This document shows positions 8,660 to 16,985 of a stretch of DNA of 64,000 nucleotides, in pieces. Both the position numbers and the translations under genes were made by a program. Within the stretch, counting starts at the first letter, position 1, and every line of letters starts with the position of its first letter. Location of the stretch: NCBI RefSeq assembly GCF_902832845.1, contig NZ_CADFDB010000001.1:992001-1056000 (forward strand), written 5' to 3'. This stretch comes from Burkholderia metallica. Lineage in GTDB: Bacteria; Pseudomonadota; Gammaproteobacteria; Burkholderiales; Burkholderiaceae. Under the pieces are notes generated by a model. It was not told where the DNA came from, searched no databases, and saw nothing but the letters and a program-made list of their open reading frames with translations.

Positions 8660-9064
8660 TTACTTGGCCGGCACCGGGCACGCGAGATCGCCTTCCTCGC
8701 ACGACAGATAACCCTTCAGCGTTTCGGTGCGCGCTTTCGTCAGATCGTCCAGGCAGGTCGACACGACCATCGGGTACGCACTGCCGCCCTCGGCGTTCGC
8801 GCTGGAGAAGTTGCATTCGGCATCGCGGTACGCGATCCAGGCACGCTGCGCATTCACGAGTTTGTCGGCCAACGGCCGCGCATCGCGCAGGCGCGCGGTG
8901 ACGGCCTGGTAGGTCCGGTTCAGTTCCCCGTCGGATTTCCTGTACGCGCGATCGGCGCATGCCGTCATCGCCGCCTGATCCGTCGCGTCGGCACAATTCG
9001 CCTGCGCATGGGCGAGGTTCGCCGCCAGCGCCAGCGAGCACAGCAGACCGGTCGAGACACGCAT
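8660..9064 (-). CDS. LprI-like secreted protein (DUF1311)
   Basis: A 134-residue exported protein. It has a clean signal peptide (MRVSTGLLCSLALAANLAHA, then Q) and a DUF1311/LprI domain with the family's cysteines and the pattern ELNRTYQAV ... LVNAQRAWIAYRDAECNFSS ... TEARTETLKGY-like ending. LprI of Mycobacterium inhibits lysozyme; many proteobacterial members are uncharacterised, so the function here is inferred. The start at 9064 has AAGGAG six bases upstream; the longer frame to 9133 would bury the signal peptide. It is a single gene. Confidence 0.85.
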   Translation of the reverse strand: MRVSTGLLCSLALAANLAHAQANCADATDQAAMTACADRAYRKSDGELNRTYQAVTARLRDARPLADKLVNAQRAWIAYRDAECNFSSANAEGGSAYPMVVSTCLDDLTKARTETLKGYLSCEEGDLACPVPAK

Positions 9065-9369
9065 GGATGCTCCTTGTTGTTCGTTGATGTTCTGGAAGCC
9101 GGTGCGTTGCTGCGCCCCGTTCGCATCGGTCACCGTGCGGCGGTGACATCGACCGCGATGCTAGCGCACGCGCGGCGGATTGTCAGCGGGCGCCGCGCGT
9201 CCGGCGCTCCACCGGTGCGCCGCGACGATCCGGCGTCACGCGATCCCACGCGCCGCCCCTCGCTTCCAGAACGTTTCGGCGCAAAAAAGCCCGCACTCGA
9301 ACGATCCGAGTGCGGGCTTTTCGATACGCCTGACGCGGCGGCCCCGAAGGCCGCCGTCCGGCAACGGGC
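9065..9369. other. Intergenic region with terminator
   Basis: Separates the LprI-like gene from the DUF4148 gene, both on the minus strand. The only clear element is the terminator at 9285-9321. Confidence 0.6.
9285..9321 (-). terminator. Rho-independent terminator after the DUF4148 gene
   Basis: Perfect 15-bp arms: AAAAGCCCGCACTCG (9285-9299) and its complement (9307-9321), loop of 7. On the minus strand it ends in six T (9288-9283), so it terminates the DUF4148 transcript; the other strand has a shorter T run, so it may also work in both directions. Confidence 0.9.
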
Positions 9370-9699
9370 TTAGTGGCCGAAGAACACCGACGAACGGTCG
9401 GTTGAGGCCGGCACGACCACGCGCTGGCCCGACTGCGACGCTGCCGCAGGGTTCGAACCGTAGCCCGTCGCATCGGCTTGCGCGCCGGTGTTCTGCGCGG
9501 CGGCGATCTTGGCCTGCGCGGCCTGGATGTTTTCCGGGTAGTTAATCCAGTCGTTCGGGTTGTAGCCGGCCTTTTCGAGCTGGACCAGTTCGGCGCGCAC
9601 TTGCGCCCGCGTCAGCGGCTGCTGGTTCGATTGGGCGAACGAGACGACCGGTGCGGCCACCAGCGCGGCCAGTGCAACTGCCTTGATCAGCGATTTCAT
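9370..9699 (-). CDS. DUF4148 secreted protein
   Basis: A 109-residue exported protein. The signal peptide is MKSLIKAVALAALVAAPVVS with cleavage after FAQ. The DUF4148 motif follows: LTRAQVRAELVQLEKAGYNP, then an N-rich stretch with YPENIQAAQAKIAA. The family is abundant in Burkholderia and has no known biochemical role; members are strongly induced in some stress and biofilm conditions. A terminator sits immediately downstream. A paralogue lies at 43317-43619 with the same layout. Confidence 0.9.
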   Translation of the reverse strand: MKSLIKAVALAALVAAPVVSFAQSNQQPLTRAQVRAELVQLEKAGYNPNDWINYPENIQAAQAKIAAAQNTGAQADATGYGSNPAAASQSGQRVVVPASTDRSSVFFGH

Positions 9700-9920
9700 G
9701 ATGCGTTACCTCCAGGATTGTTTTGTCAGGCGCTTCGGACTCGCGGTCGTTGCGCATGAGTAGAAGTCTAGGAGCCGACGCTATCAGGGTAAATACTTAA
9801 ATCGCGAATTCACTGTTGACGGAAGAACATACAATCGCCACGGAATCGGCTGAATCATCAGACGATTATCGCATCCACGCACCGAATACCTCGATGCGGC
9901 GCCCGCGCTGCGCCCACGCA

Positions 9921-10817
9921 TCAGCGCCGCCGGTCGATCTCCGACGACGATGCCATCAACCGGTCGAACAGCAGCGCCTTGAGGCGAATCAGGTCGTCGG
10001 CACCCATCTCGCCGAACGCCGCGTGATGCAGCGTCAGCACGGGCGCCGCCGGGTCGGCATGGACGGCCCGCACCGTGCCGTCGAGCGCCAGTTGCTCGAC
10101 CCGGCTGCCCGTCGCGTACGGAAGCAGCACGCGCAACGGTTCGCCGACCGCGGCGAGCGGCCGGTCGGCAGCAATCGACAGCCCGCTCACGCTGATGTCG
10201 TGCACCATTCCGATCCCTTCCACGCCTTCGGCGCCGCCCGTGCAGCATGCGGCGATCCGCGCCGGCACGCGCGGCTCCGCGCGCGTGCGCAGCCGGTCGA
10301 CGAAACCGGGCGGCGACAGCACCAGGTACCGCGCGACGCCCGCCGCCTGCGCCGATTCGACCGTCGCGCCGAAACGCAGCACCGCGGCACGGCCGATCGC
10401 CACCGCCTCGATGTCGTCGCCACGTGCGAAGTCGAACGCGGCCGCCGACTGCGGCTCGACGAACAGCGCGCCCGATGCGGCGATGCCGATCAGCCGGCAG
10501 CGCTGCAGCCCGCGTGTCGTGCCGACGCGTCGGCGGATGCCGATCGACGCCCCGGCCGACAACCCCATCCGCGTCGCGTCGGGCACCGAAGCGGACACCG
10601 CGTCGGGCACGCGCGGCCCGGCTGCGGCCTCGGCGGGGTCGCGCCGGCGCAACGGCCGGAAATGCTCGAACAGGAACGCATGCTGCGCGGCATCGCGCAA
10701 TGTCGTGCCGGCCGGCAGCAGCGCGGCGCCGTCGGCATCGTAGAGATCGAAGCCGAACGGGACGCCGGCCGCGAGATCGTCGCGCGCGAGCGGGACGTAG
10801 TCGGTAGTTAGCCGCAT
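9921..10817 (-). CDS. PilZ-domain protein, YcgR-like, probable c-di-GMP receptor
   Basis: Protein of 298 residues. The N-terminal 120 residues resemble the YcgR-N fold (LAAGVPFGFDLYDADGAALL). The C-terminal PilZ domain holds the two c-di-GMP signatures: an arginine-rich RTRAEPRVPARIAAC segment (RxxxR type) and VHDISVSGLSI, which fits (D/N)xSxxG. Proteins of this layout bind c-di-GMP and act on flagella or exopolysaccharide export. Start at 10817 taken because the domain begins there; the longer frame adds six residues. Not in an obvious operon: the neighbouring PBP gene has its own start. Confidence 0.75.
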   Translation of the reverse strand: MRLTTDYVPLARDDLAAGVPFGFDLYDADGAALLPAGTTLRDAAQHAFLFEHFRPLRRRDPAEAAAGPRVPDAVSASVPDATRMGLSAGASIGIRRRVGTTRGLQRCRLIGIAASGALFVEPQSAAAFDFARGDDIEAVAIGRAAVLRFGATVESAQAAGVARYLVLSPPGFVDRLRTRAEPRVPARIAACCTGGAEGVEGIGMVHDISVSGLSIAADRPLAAVGEPLRVLLPYATGSRVEQLALDGTVRAVHADPAAPVLTLHHAAFGEMGADDLIRLKALLFDRLMASSSEIDRRR

Positions 10818-10896
10818 CGGGAAGGCGCGGCGCAACCGCGCGAGCTGTCATCACGACATGATTACGGCAGCCTCGCGCGAAATCTGAACGGTTGCG

Positions 10897-13494
10897 TTAC
10901 TGCGAAGCGCCGGTCGCATCGGGCGCGGCCGGCACCGGCGGCTGAGCCGGTGCGCCCGAAGGCGCGGCGCTCGGTGCGGCGCCGAGGCCCGCGCTGCTTC
11001 CTCCCGGCATGCTCGCGCCCGCCGTCGGCTGTGCGGGCTGCGATTGCGACGCCCCCGCCGACAGCGCGGCGGCCGACGCGGCCACTTCGGACGCCGGCAC
11101 CCATTCCTCGACGATACCGCCCGATGCCGCGTCGGGCGCCGAAGCCTCCAACGCCGCCGATGCCGCCGATGCCGCGCCCGCATCGGCCTCGGGCGCCCGC
11201 TCGATGCGCTGCGTCCTGACCGGCGGGGGCGCCTTCGTCGGCTCGGCCGGAAACCACGTGCGGAACAGGTCCGTCGCGCGCTCGCGCAGCGTCGCGAACC
11301 AGCCCGGCGACGGCTCGGTATCGAATTTCGCCTTCGTGTCGACGATCCGGGCCCGCTGCGCGCGCTGAAAGAAATCGCCGACGATCGGCAGCGCACTGTG
11401 CGCGCCCTGCCCCCAGTAATCGCTGCGCAGCGTCACGCGGCCGTCGTCGAAACCGACCCACGCGCCGGCGACGAGGCCGGGCTGCATCAGGATGAACCAG
11501 CCGTCCGCGTTGTCCTGCGTCGTGCCGGTCTTGCCGGCCACGTCGCCGCGGATCCCGAAGCGCGTGCGGATGCTGCTGCCCGTCCCGCGCGTCACGACGT
11601 CGCGCATCACGCTCAGCAGCGTCTTGTCGGCTTCGGCGTCGAGCGCGCGCTCGGGCGGCGCCGGCGCGTATTCGGCGAGCACGTCGCCCTGGCGGTTCTC
11701 GATGCGCGTCACCATCTGCGGCTCGACATATAGCCCGCCGTTCGCGATCGTCGCGTACGACGCGACCATCTCCTTCAGCGTGACCGGGCTCGTGCCGAGC
11801 GCGAGCGACGGCACGCGCTCGAGCGGGCTTTCGCGCACGCCCATGTCGCGGGCGAGCCGCGCGACGGCGCCGGGCCCGACCTTCTCCATCACCTGCGCGG
11901 TGATCCGGTTGCGCGACAGCGCGACGGCGTCGCGCAGCGTCATCGGCTTGCCGGTCGGCGGCACGTCGTCGTTCGGCCGCCAGATCTCGCCGCCCTTCAG
12001 CGGGATCTCGACCGGCTGGTCGATGAACGTGTCGTCCGCCTTCATCCCGTTCGCGAACGCGACCCCATAGACGAACGGCTTGAACGTCGAGCCCGGCTGG
12101 CGCCGCGCCTGCGCGACGTGGTCGAACGGCTCGTTCGTGAAGTCGCGGCTGCCGACCCACGCGCGGATCTGCCCGTCGCGCGGATCGATCGCGACGAAGC
12201 CGGCCTGCACGTCGGTCTTCGTCCTGCACAGCGCGCGCATGAAGCCGCGGTCGGCCGCGAGCAGCTTCATCGCGGCCGCGTCGTCCTTGCCGGCGTCCTG
12301 CGCGGCCTTGTACTCGGGCGACTCGCGCATGAACGTACGGAACACCTCGTTGTCGGTGCCGCAGCCGTCGCGCCCGCTCCATGCGTTGTTCGCGATGCCC
12401 TGCAACTGGTTGCCCTGCAGGATGAGCGCCTGGGTCGCCATCTGCTGCAGCCGCGAGTCGATCGTCGTGCGCACGATCAGCCCGTCGGAATAGATGTTGT
12501 AGTCGTTGCGGTCGGCCCACGCGATCAGCCATTTGCGCAGTTGCTGCGCGAAATGCGGCGCCGGCCCCGGCGGCTCCTTCTGGCGCTCGAAGTCGATGCG
12601 CAGCGGCCGGCGCTGCAACTGCGCGAACTGCGCCGGCGACAGCTTGCCGTACTTCACCATCTGGCCGAGCACCGTGTTGCGACGCTGCAGCGCGCGTTCG
12701 GGGTTCAGCACCGGGTTGTAGTAGCTGTTGCCCTTCAGCATCCCGACGAGCGTCGCGCTGTCGAGTACGTCGAGCTGGTCGGCCGACTTGTCGAAATAGG
12801 TGCGCGCGGCCATCTCGACGCCGTACGCGTTGTACAGGAACGGCACCGTGTTCAGGTAGGTCTCGAGAATCTGGTCCTTGCTGTAGACGGCCTCGATCTT
12901 CAGCGCGGTGATCGCCTCCTTCACCTTGCGCGTGAGCGTCGGCGCGCGGCCGATCTCGTCCGGATACAGGTTGCGCGCGAGCTGCTGCGTGATCGTCGAG
13001 CCGCCCTGGCGACTGCCCGAGAACGTATGGAGCGCGGCCGACGCCGTGCGCTTCCAGTCGAGGCCGTGGTGCTGGTAGAAGCGGTGATCCTCGGTCGCGA
13101 TCAGCGCGTCGACCATGTGCGGCGAGATCTGCGCGAGCGGCACCCACTCGCGGTTCGACGGCTTGAATTCGGCCAGCAGCTTGCCGTCGGCGGACAGCAC
13201 CTGGGCGGGCTGATCGACGCGCGCCTTGCGGATGTCGCCGATCCCCGGCGTGAACGGGATCAGCACGACCACGTACACCACGAACAGCGCCGGCACGGCG
13301 GCGCCCGCGAGCAGCACGCCGCGGCGCGTCGGATGGCGAACATGGTGCCACGCGGTGGCGGCGAGAGGCTTGACTCGCGCGACGGCGGCCGCCGCGACGG
13401 GTTGGGCGCGCGCGGCCCATCGGGCAAAGAAGTCACGCACTGACGACACGTTTCGGCGATTCACGCGGGTGGAGCTCGGCTGAAAAGGGTGCAT
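10897..13494 (-). CDS. Bifunctional penicillin-binding protein, class A (PBP1 type)
   Basis: Peptidoglycan polymerase and cross-linker of 865 residues, anchored by one N-terminal helix (GVLLAGAAVPALFVVYVVVL). The GT51 transglycosylase domain shows its motifs in order: ATEDHRFYQHHGLDWKRT, GGSTITQQLARNLYPDE, and KDQILETYLNTVPFLYNAYG. The transpeptidase domain has the Ser-x-x-Lys nucleophile in QPGSTFKPFVYGVAF, SRN in LSRNRITAQVM and KTG in AGKTGTTQDNADGW. A long Ala/Pro/Ser-rich tail of about 120 residues follows, including repeats of AASAASAALEASA, which is unusual in length. Start ATG at 13494 opens a leader of about 80 residues before the helix. Confidence 0.9.
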   Translation of the reverse strand: MHPFQPSSTRVNRRNVSSVRDFFARWAARAQPVAAAAVARVKPLAATAWHHVRHPTRRGVLLAGAAVPALFVVYVVVLIPFTPGIGDIRKARVDQPAQVLSADGKLLAEFKPSNREWVPLAQISPHMVDALIATEDHRFYQHHGLDWKRTASAALHTFSGSRQGGSTITQQLARNLYPDEIGRAPTLTRKVKEAITALKIEAVYSKDQILETYLNTVPFLYNAYGVEMAARTYFDKSADQLDVLDSATLVGMLKGNSYYNPVLNPERALQRRNTVLGQMVKYGKLSPAQFAQLQRRPLRIDFERQKEPPGPAPHFAQQLRKWLIAWADRNDYNIYSDGLIVRTTIDSRLQQMATQALILQGNQLQGIANNAWSGRDGCGTDNEVFRTFMRESPEYKAAQDAGKDDAAAMKLLAADRGFMRALCRTKTDVQAGFVAIDPRDGQIRAWVGSRDFTNEPFDHVAQARRQPGSTFKPFVYGVAFANGMKADDTFIDQPVEIPLKGGEIWRPNDDVPPTGKPMTLRDAVALSRNRITAQVMEKVGPGAVARLARDMGVRESPLERVPSLALGTSPVTLKEMVASYATIANGGLYVEPQMVTRIENRQGDVLAEYAPAPPERALDAEADKTLLSVMRDVVTRGTGSSIRTRFGIRGDVAGKTGTTQDNADGWFILMQPGLVAGAWVGFDDGRVTLRSDYWGQGAHSALPIVGDFFQRAQRARIVDTKAKFDTEPSPGWFATLRERATDLFRTWFPAEPTKAPPPVRTQRIERAPEADAGAASAASAALEASAPDAASGGIVEEWVPASEVAASAAALSAGASQSQPAQPTAGASMPGGSSAGLGAAPSAAPSGAPAQPPVPAAPDATGASQ

Positions 13495-13575
13495 CGTACC
13501 AAACTCGCGCGGCCCGCCGGACTGCAATGGCATGGTGGCGGCATACACGGCGCGGCTGTGCGGCGGTTCACACGC

Positions 13576-13612
13576 AAAAAAGGCGCGCGCCCCGCAACGG
13601 GAGCGACGCGCC
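13576..13612 (-). terminator. Terminator of the hydroxyproline dehydratase transcript
   Basis: On the minus strand a GGCGCG...CGCGCC hairpin (13582-13612) is followed by six T (13581-13576). It lies 57 bases downstream of the dehydratase stop. Confidence 0.75.
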
Positions 13613-13668
13613 AGGCCTGGTACGACAAACAGGCGACCGTGCGACGCGCGGCCGATCGATGCGCCGAA

Positions 13669-14676
13669 TCAGCGCACGAGAAAACCGTAGGTCAGCGGAT
13701 CGCGTTCGTCGACGATCCAGTTCGCGAACCCGCAGATATGCGCGCTGCCCTCCACTTCCGGAATCACGGCCGGGAACTCGCCGACCGTCGTTTCGCGCAG
13801 CACGCGCCCCTTGAAGACCGTGCCGACGATCGATTCGTTGACGAGCGTGTCGCCGGCCGCGAGCAACCCGCGCTGATAGAGCTGCGCGACGCGCCCGCCG
13901 GTGCCCGAACCCGTCGGCGAGCGGTCGACCTCGCGATCCGCGAACACGCAGCAGTTCGCCTGCGTCGAGCCCGGGTGGCGCGGCGCGTTCGCGATGATCG
14001 TGCCGTAGATGTGGTTGATTTCCGGAATCTCCGGATGCACGACCGGGTACTTCGCATTCGCGGCGGCCTTCACTTCCGCGCCGAAGCGAATCAGCTTCTC
14101 GACGGCCGCTTCGCGCACCGGCAGGTCGAACGGCGCGCCGTCGACGTAGAAATAGAACGCGCCGCCGTACGCGATGTCGCCGGTCACGGTGCCGAACGAC
14201 GGCGTGTCGACCGACACGTCGCGCTGCCAGATGAACGACGGCACGTTGACGAAGCGCACGGGCCCCGCATGATCGCCGTCCCACTTGACGAACGCCTCGA
14301 TGAAACCGCACGGCGCGTCGATGCCGACCCGCGTTTCCGGCACCGTGCGCGACACCCAGCCGAGTTCGACCGCCGCGGTCGACAGCGCGATCACGCCGTG
14401 TCCGCAATGGTCGCTGTAGCCTTCGTTGTGCACGAAGATCACGCCGAAATCGGCATGCGGCGAAACCGGCTCGGTCAGGTAGCCGCCGTACATGTCGGCG
14501 TGGCCGCGCGGTTCGAACATCAGCGCGCGGCGAATCTCGTCGGCGTGCGCATTGAGCCACGCGCGGCGCTGGACGATCGTGTCGCCGGGCATGCGCGGCA
14601 GCCCGCTCGTGACGATGCGGAACGCTTCGCCGCCGGTATGGACTTCGACGGTGGAAAGGGATCGGGAAATTTTCAT
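13669..14676 (-). CDS. trans-3-hydroxy-L-proline dehydratase (proline racemase family)
   Basis: Proline racemase superfamily, 335 residues. The first catalytic residue is present, C91 in NEGYSDHCGHGVIAL. The second catalytic position is Thr, T255 in DREVDRSPTGSGTGG, where racemases and 4-hydroxyproline epimerases have Cys. The Cys/Thr pair is the established mark of trans-3-hydroxy-L-proline dehydratases (human L3HYPDH and bacterial homologues), which remove water to give delta1-pyrroline-2-carboxylate. The reductase for that product is encoded at 16986-17921, so the two steps are complete in this locus. It lies downstream of the binding-protein gene, separated by a 10-bp hairpin. Confidence 0.85.
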   Translation of the reverse strand: MKISRSLSTVEVHTGGEAFRIVTSGLPRMPGDTIVQRRAWLNAHADEIRRALMFEPRGHADMYGGYLTEPVSPHADFGVIFVHNEGYSDHCGHGVIALSTAAVELGWVSRTVPETRVGIDAPCGFIEAFVKWDGDHAGPVRFVNVPSFIWQRDVSVDTPSFGTVTGDIAYGGAFYFYVDGAPFDLPVREAAVEKLIRFGAEVKAAANAKYPVVHPEIPEINHIYGTIIANAPRHPGSTQANCCVFADREVDRSPTGSGTGGRVAQLYQRGLLAAGDTLVNESIVGTVFKGRVLRETTVGEFPAVIPEVEGSAHICGFANWIVDERDPLTYGFLVR

Positions 14677-14701
14677 GACGGATCGGATGCGTTGAAACGA
14701 A

Positions 14702-14724
14702 GAACGGCGGCCGCGCCGCCGTTC
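14702..14724 (-). promoter_or_regulatory. Intercistronic hairpin between binding protein and dehydratase genes
   Basis: GAACGGCGGC (14702-14711) and GCCGCCGTTC (14715-14724) are exact reverse complements with a 3-base loop. There is no T run, so it looks like an mRNA-stabilising or attenuating hairpin rather than a full terminator. It would favour higher expression of the upstream binding protein. Confidence 0.55.
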
Positions 14725-14741
14725 GAGCGCAGGTTGGCCGC

Positions 14742-15863
14742 TTACTTCGCGTACGGTTCCGGCAGGCCGTTGCGGATCACGTAGACGGTGGTCGGCGCGC
14801 CCTTCAGGTCGCCGTTCGCGTCGAACGAATAGGTGCCCGCGACGCCCTTGTAGTCCGACTTCGCGAGCTGCGCGGTCAGCTTCGCCTTGTCGGTGGTCGT
14901 GCCGGCCTTGACCATCGCGTCGGCGAGCAGCTTCATCCCGTCGTAGTAGTTCACGCCGTAGACCTGCGTGTCGGTGTGGTACGTGTCGTGGTACTTCTTC
15001 AGGAATTCGCGGCCGGCCGCCGTCTTCTCGAGCGCGACGCCGCCCTGCGCGCAGTAGACGATCGACGCCGCGTCGCCCGCGACCTTGCCCATGTCGGCCG
15101 AACAGATGCCGTCGCCGCCGAGCAGCTTCGCGCGCAGGCCGCGCTGCTTCATCTGCTTGGCCATCGGCGCGCCCTGCGCCGCATAGCCGCCGAAGAAGAT
15201 CACGTCGGGGTTGCCGGCCTTGATCTTGGTGAGAATGCCGAGGAAGTCGGTGGCCGACGAATTCGTGTATTCCTGGTCGACGATCCGGATCCCGTTCGCC
15301 TTCGCGACGTTCATGAACTGCTCGGCGACGCCCTGCCCGTAAGCGGTGCGATCGTCGATCACGGCGGCGGTCTTCGCGTTCAGCGTCTTCGCGGCGAAGG
15401 TGGCCATCGTGCCGCCGAGCTGTTCGTCGCTCGCGCCAATCCGGAAGATGTTCCTGAAGCCCTGCCGGGTGAGCGCAGGGTTCGATGCGACCGGCAGGAT
15501 CGGCACGCCGGCCGTCGAGTACACGCGCGATGCGGGGATCGCGACACCCGAGTTGTACGGCCCGAGCACCGCGACGACGCCCTTGTCGACGAGATTCTGC
15601 GCGACCTGCACGCCGGCCTTCGGGTCGGCCTGGTCGTCCTCGGAAACCAGTTTGAACGTGACGGCCTTGCCGGCGACCTTCACGCCGGCCCGGTTGAGTT
15701 CATCGACGGCCAGGCGTGCACCGTTCTCGTTGTCCTTGCCGTTCGCGGCCTGCGGGCCGGTCAGCGGCGCCGAATGGCCGATCATCACGACTTCCTGCGC
15801 GTGCGCGGAAGTCAGCGCGCCGGCGGCGACGGCCACCGAGAGCGCGATAACGAGGTGTCGCAT
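14742..15863 (-). CDS. Periplasmic amino-acid-binding protein (LivJ/peripla-BP_6 type)
   Basis: Solute-binding protein of 373 residues. The signal peptide is MRHLVIALSVAVAAGALTSA followed by HAQ, and the mature domain is the Leu/Ile/Val-binding type (VVMIGHSAPLTGPQAANGKD, then ILPVASNPALTRQG). The start at 15863 has AGGAG with a 6-base spacer; the longer frame to 15905 would add a non-signal leader. No permease or ATPase genes are adjacent, so it must either share a Liv transporter elsewhere or be an orphan. Its place in the locus suggests hydroxyproline or proline as ligand; that is inference. Confidence 0.85.
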   Translation of the reverse strand: MRHLVIALSVAVAAGALTSAHAQEVVMIGHSAPLTGPQAANGKDNENGARLAVDELNRAGVKVAGKAVTFKLVSEDDQADPKAGVQVAQNLVDKGVVAVLGPYNSGVAIPASRVYSTAGVPILPVASNPALTRQGFRNIFRIGASDEQLGGTMATFAAKTLNAKTAAVIDDRTAYGQGVAEQFMNVAKANGIRIVDQEYTNSSATDFLGILTKIKAGNPDVIFFGGYAAQGAPMAKQMKQRGLRAKLLGGDGICSADMGKVAGDAASIVYCAQGGVALEKTAAGREFLKKYHDTYHTDTQVYGVNYYDGMKLLADAMVKAGTTTDKAKLTAQLAKSDYKGVAGTYSFDANGDLKGAPTTVYVIRNGLPEPYAK

Positions 15864-15929
15864 GATGTCTCCTGATTGGTTTTGTGTGAAACCAATGTAG
15901 GACACGCGTGGTCACCGCGCAAGCAATTT

Positions 15930-15951
15930 CAAAATAAAATCTTCTATTTTG
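15930..15951. promoter_or_regulatory. Candidate GntR operator, 7-bp inverted repeat
   Basis: CAAAATA (15930-15936) and TATTTTG (15945-15951) are exact complements with an 8-base spacer, between the binding-protein promoter and the GntR regulator. It fits autoregulation and control of the divergent hydroxyproline genes, but is untested. Confidence 0.4.
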
Positions 15952-15984
15952 GTCAATTTTCAGACCAGAACGACGTGAGTGCGA

Positions 15985-16722
15985 TCACTTCGGCGCAATG
16001 TCGCGCCGCACACGGCGGATGTGCTGTTCGACATAGAACGCCGCCGCATCGGCATCGCCCGACACGATCGCCTCGTAGATCAGCCGGTGCTCGGACACGT
16101 AGAGCCGGATCCGGCCCGCGTCGTAGATGCCGTCGTCTTTCAGCCGCTTCCACAGCGGCTGGTCCATCGTCTTCGCGACTTCGTCCGCGATCTTCACGAT
16201 CAGCGCATCGCCGGTCATCAGCGCGAGCTGCCGGTGAAACAGCCGGTCGCTCTCGTTCCACAGCGCGCGCTGATGCGGATCGTCGACGTCGGTAATGGTT
16301 TCCATCTGCGCGAGATAGCGTTCCGCACCGGGGTCCGCACGGCCGTGCGCGGCCGCAAGGCGCGCGATCGCGGGCTCCAGGATCAGCCGCACGTCGAGCG
16401 TCGAGGTCGGGCTGAAGTCCGGTTCGGATGCCGCGTGCGCGTCGCCGCGCTGCGCGAGCACGTCGAGCGGCGCCGCGACGACGTAGGTGCCCGAATTGCG
16501 CTTCGTGAACACGAGCCCTTCGTTCTGCAGCGCGCCGAGCGCCTCGCGCACGGCCGGCCGGCCGACCTGGAACAGCGCCGCGAGTTCGCGCTCGGACGGC
16601 AGCCGCGACTCGGCGGCATAGCGCCCCGCGCGGATCTCGTCGCGGATCTTCTCGGCCACCTGCTCGTAGATCTGCAGCGGCCTGAAACCGCCTTCGAGTG
16701 AGTCGGGACGCGCGGACATCAT
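15985..16722 (-). CDS. GntR-family regulator, FCD (FadR) subfamily
   Basis: A 245-residue regulator. The winged helix-turn-helix has QIYEQVAEKIRDEIRAGRYA and the recognition region SERELAALFQVGRPAVREAL. The C-terminal FCD domain has the family's metal- and ligand-binding helices (DSRLFHRQLALMTGD-like and SEHRLIYEAIVSGDADAAAF). It probably represses the flanking trans-3-hydroxyproline genes until the substrate or product binds. It is transcribed in the same direction as the binding protein, and divergent from the reductase at 16986. Confidence 0.88.
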   Translation of the reverse strand: MMSARPDSLEGGFRPLQIYEQVAEKIRDEIRAGRYAAESRLPSERELAALFQVGRPAVREALGALQNEGLVFTKRNSGTYVVAAPLDVLAQRGDAHAASEPDFSPTSTLDVRLILEPAIARLAAAHGRADPGAERYLAQMETITDVDDPHQRALWNESDRLFHRQLALMTGDALIVKIADEVAKTMDQPLWKRLKDDGIYDAGRIRLYVSEHRLIYEAIVSGDADAAAFYVEQHIRRVRRDIAPK

Positions 16723-16985
16723 CGTAGGGCTCCTGCCCGGTCGCGGGCGTGAATCTGGAATGGGTTCGCACTATACCGGAGCGCGCCGGCATTGCGGTTA
16801 CGGCGGCCCTTCTGGATAGATATTAGAACCAAAACCGGCGAACCGCTTTATTTTCTGGGTTGCGGCCCGCCCAGCAAGTGGTATAGATTCGATCCACACT
16901 GCCCTGTGTCGCGGTATCCGGCAGCCCTGTGACGGGCACTGCATGCGCCCGTCGTCCACGCTCACCGACGCATACGACGTACACG

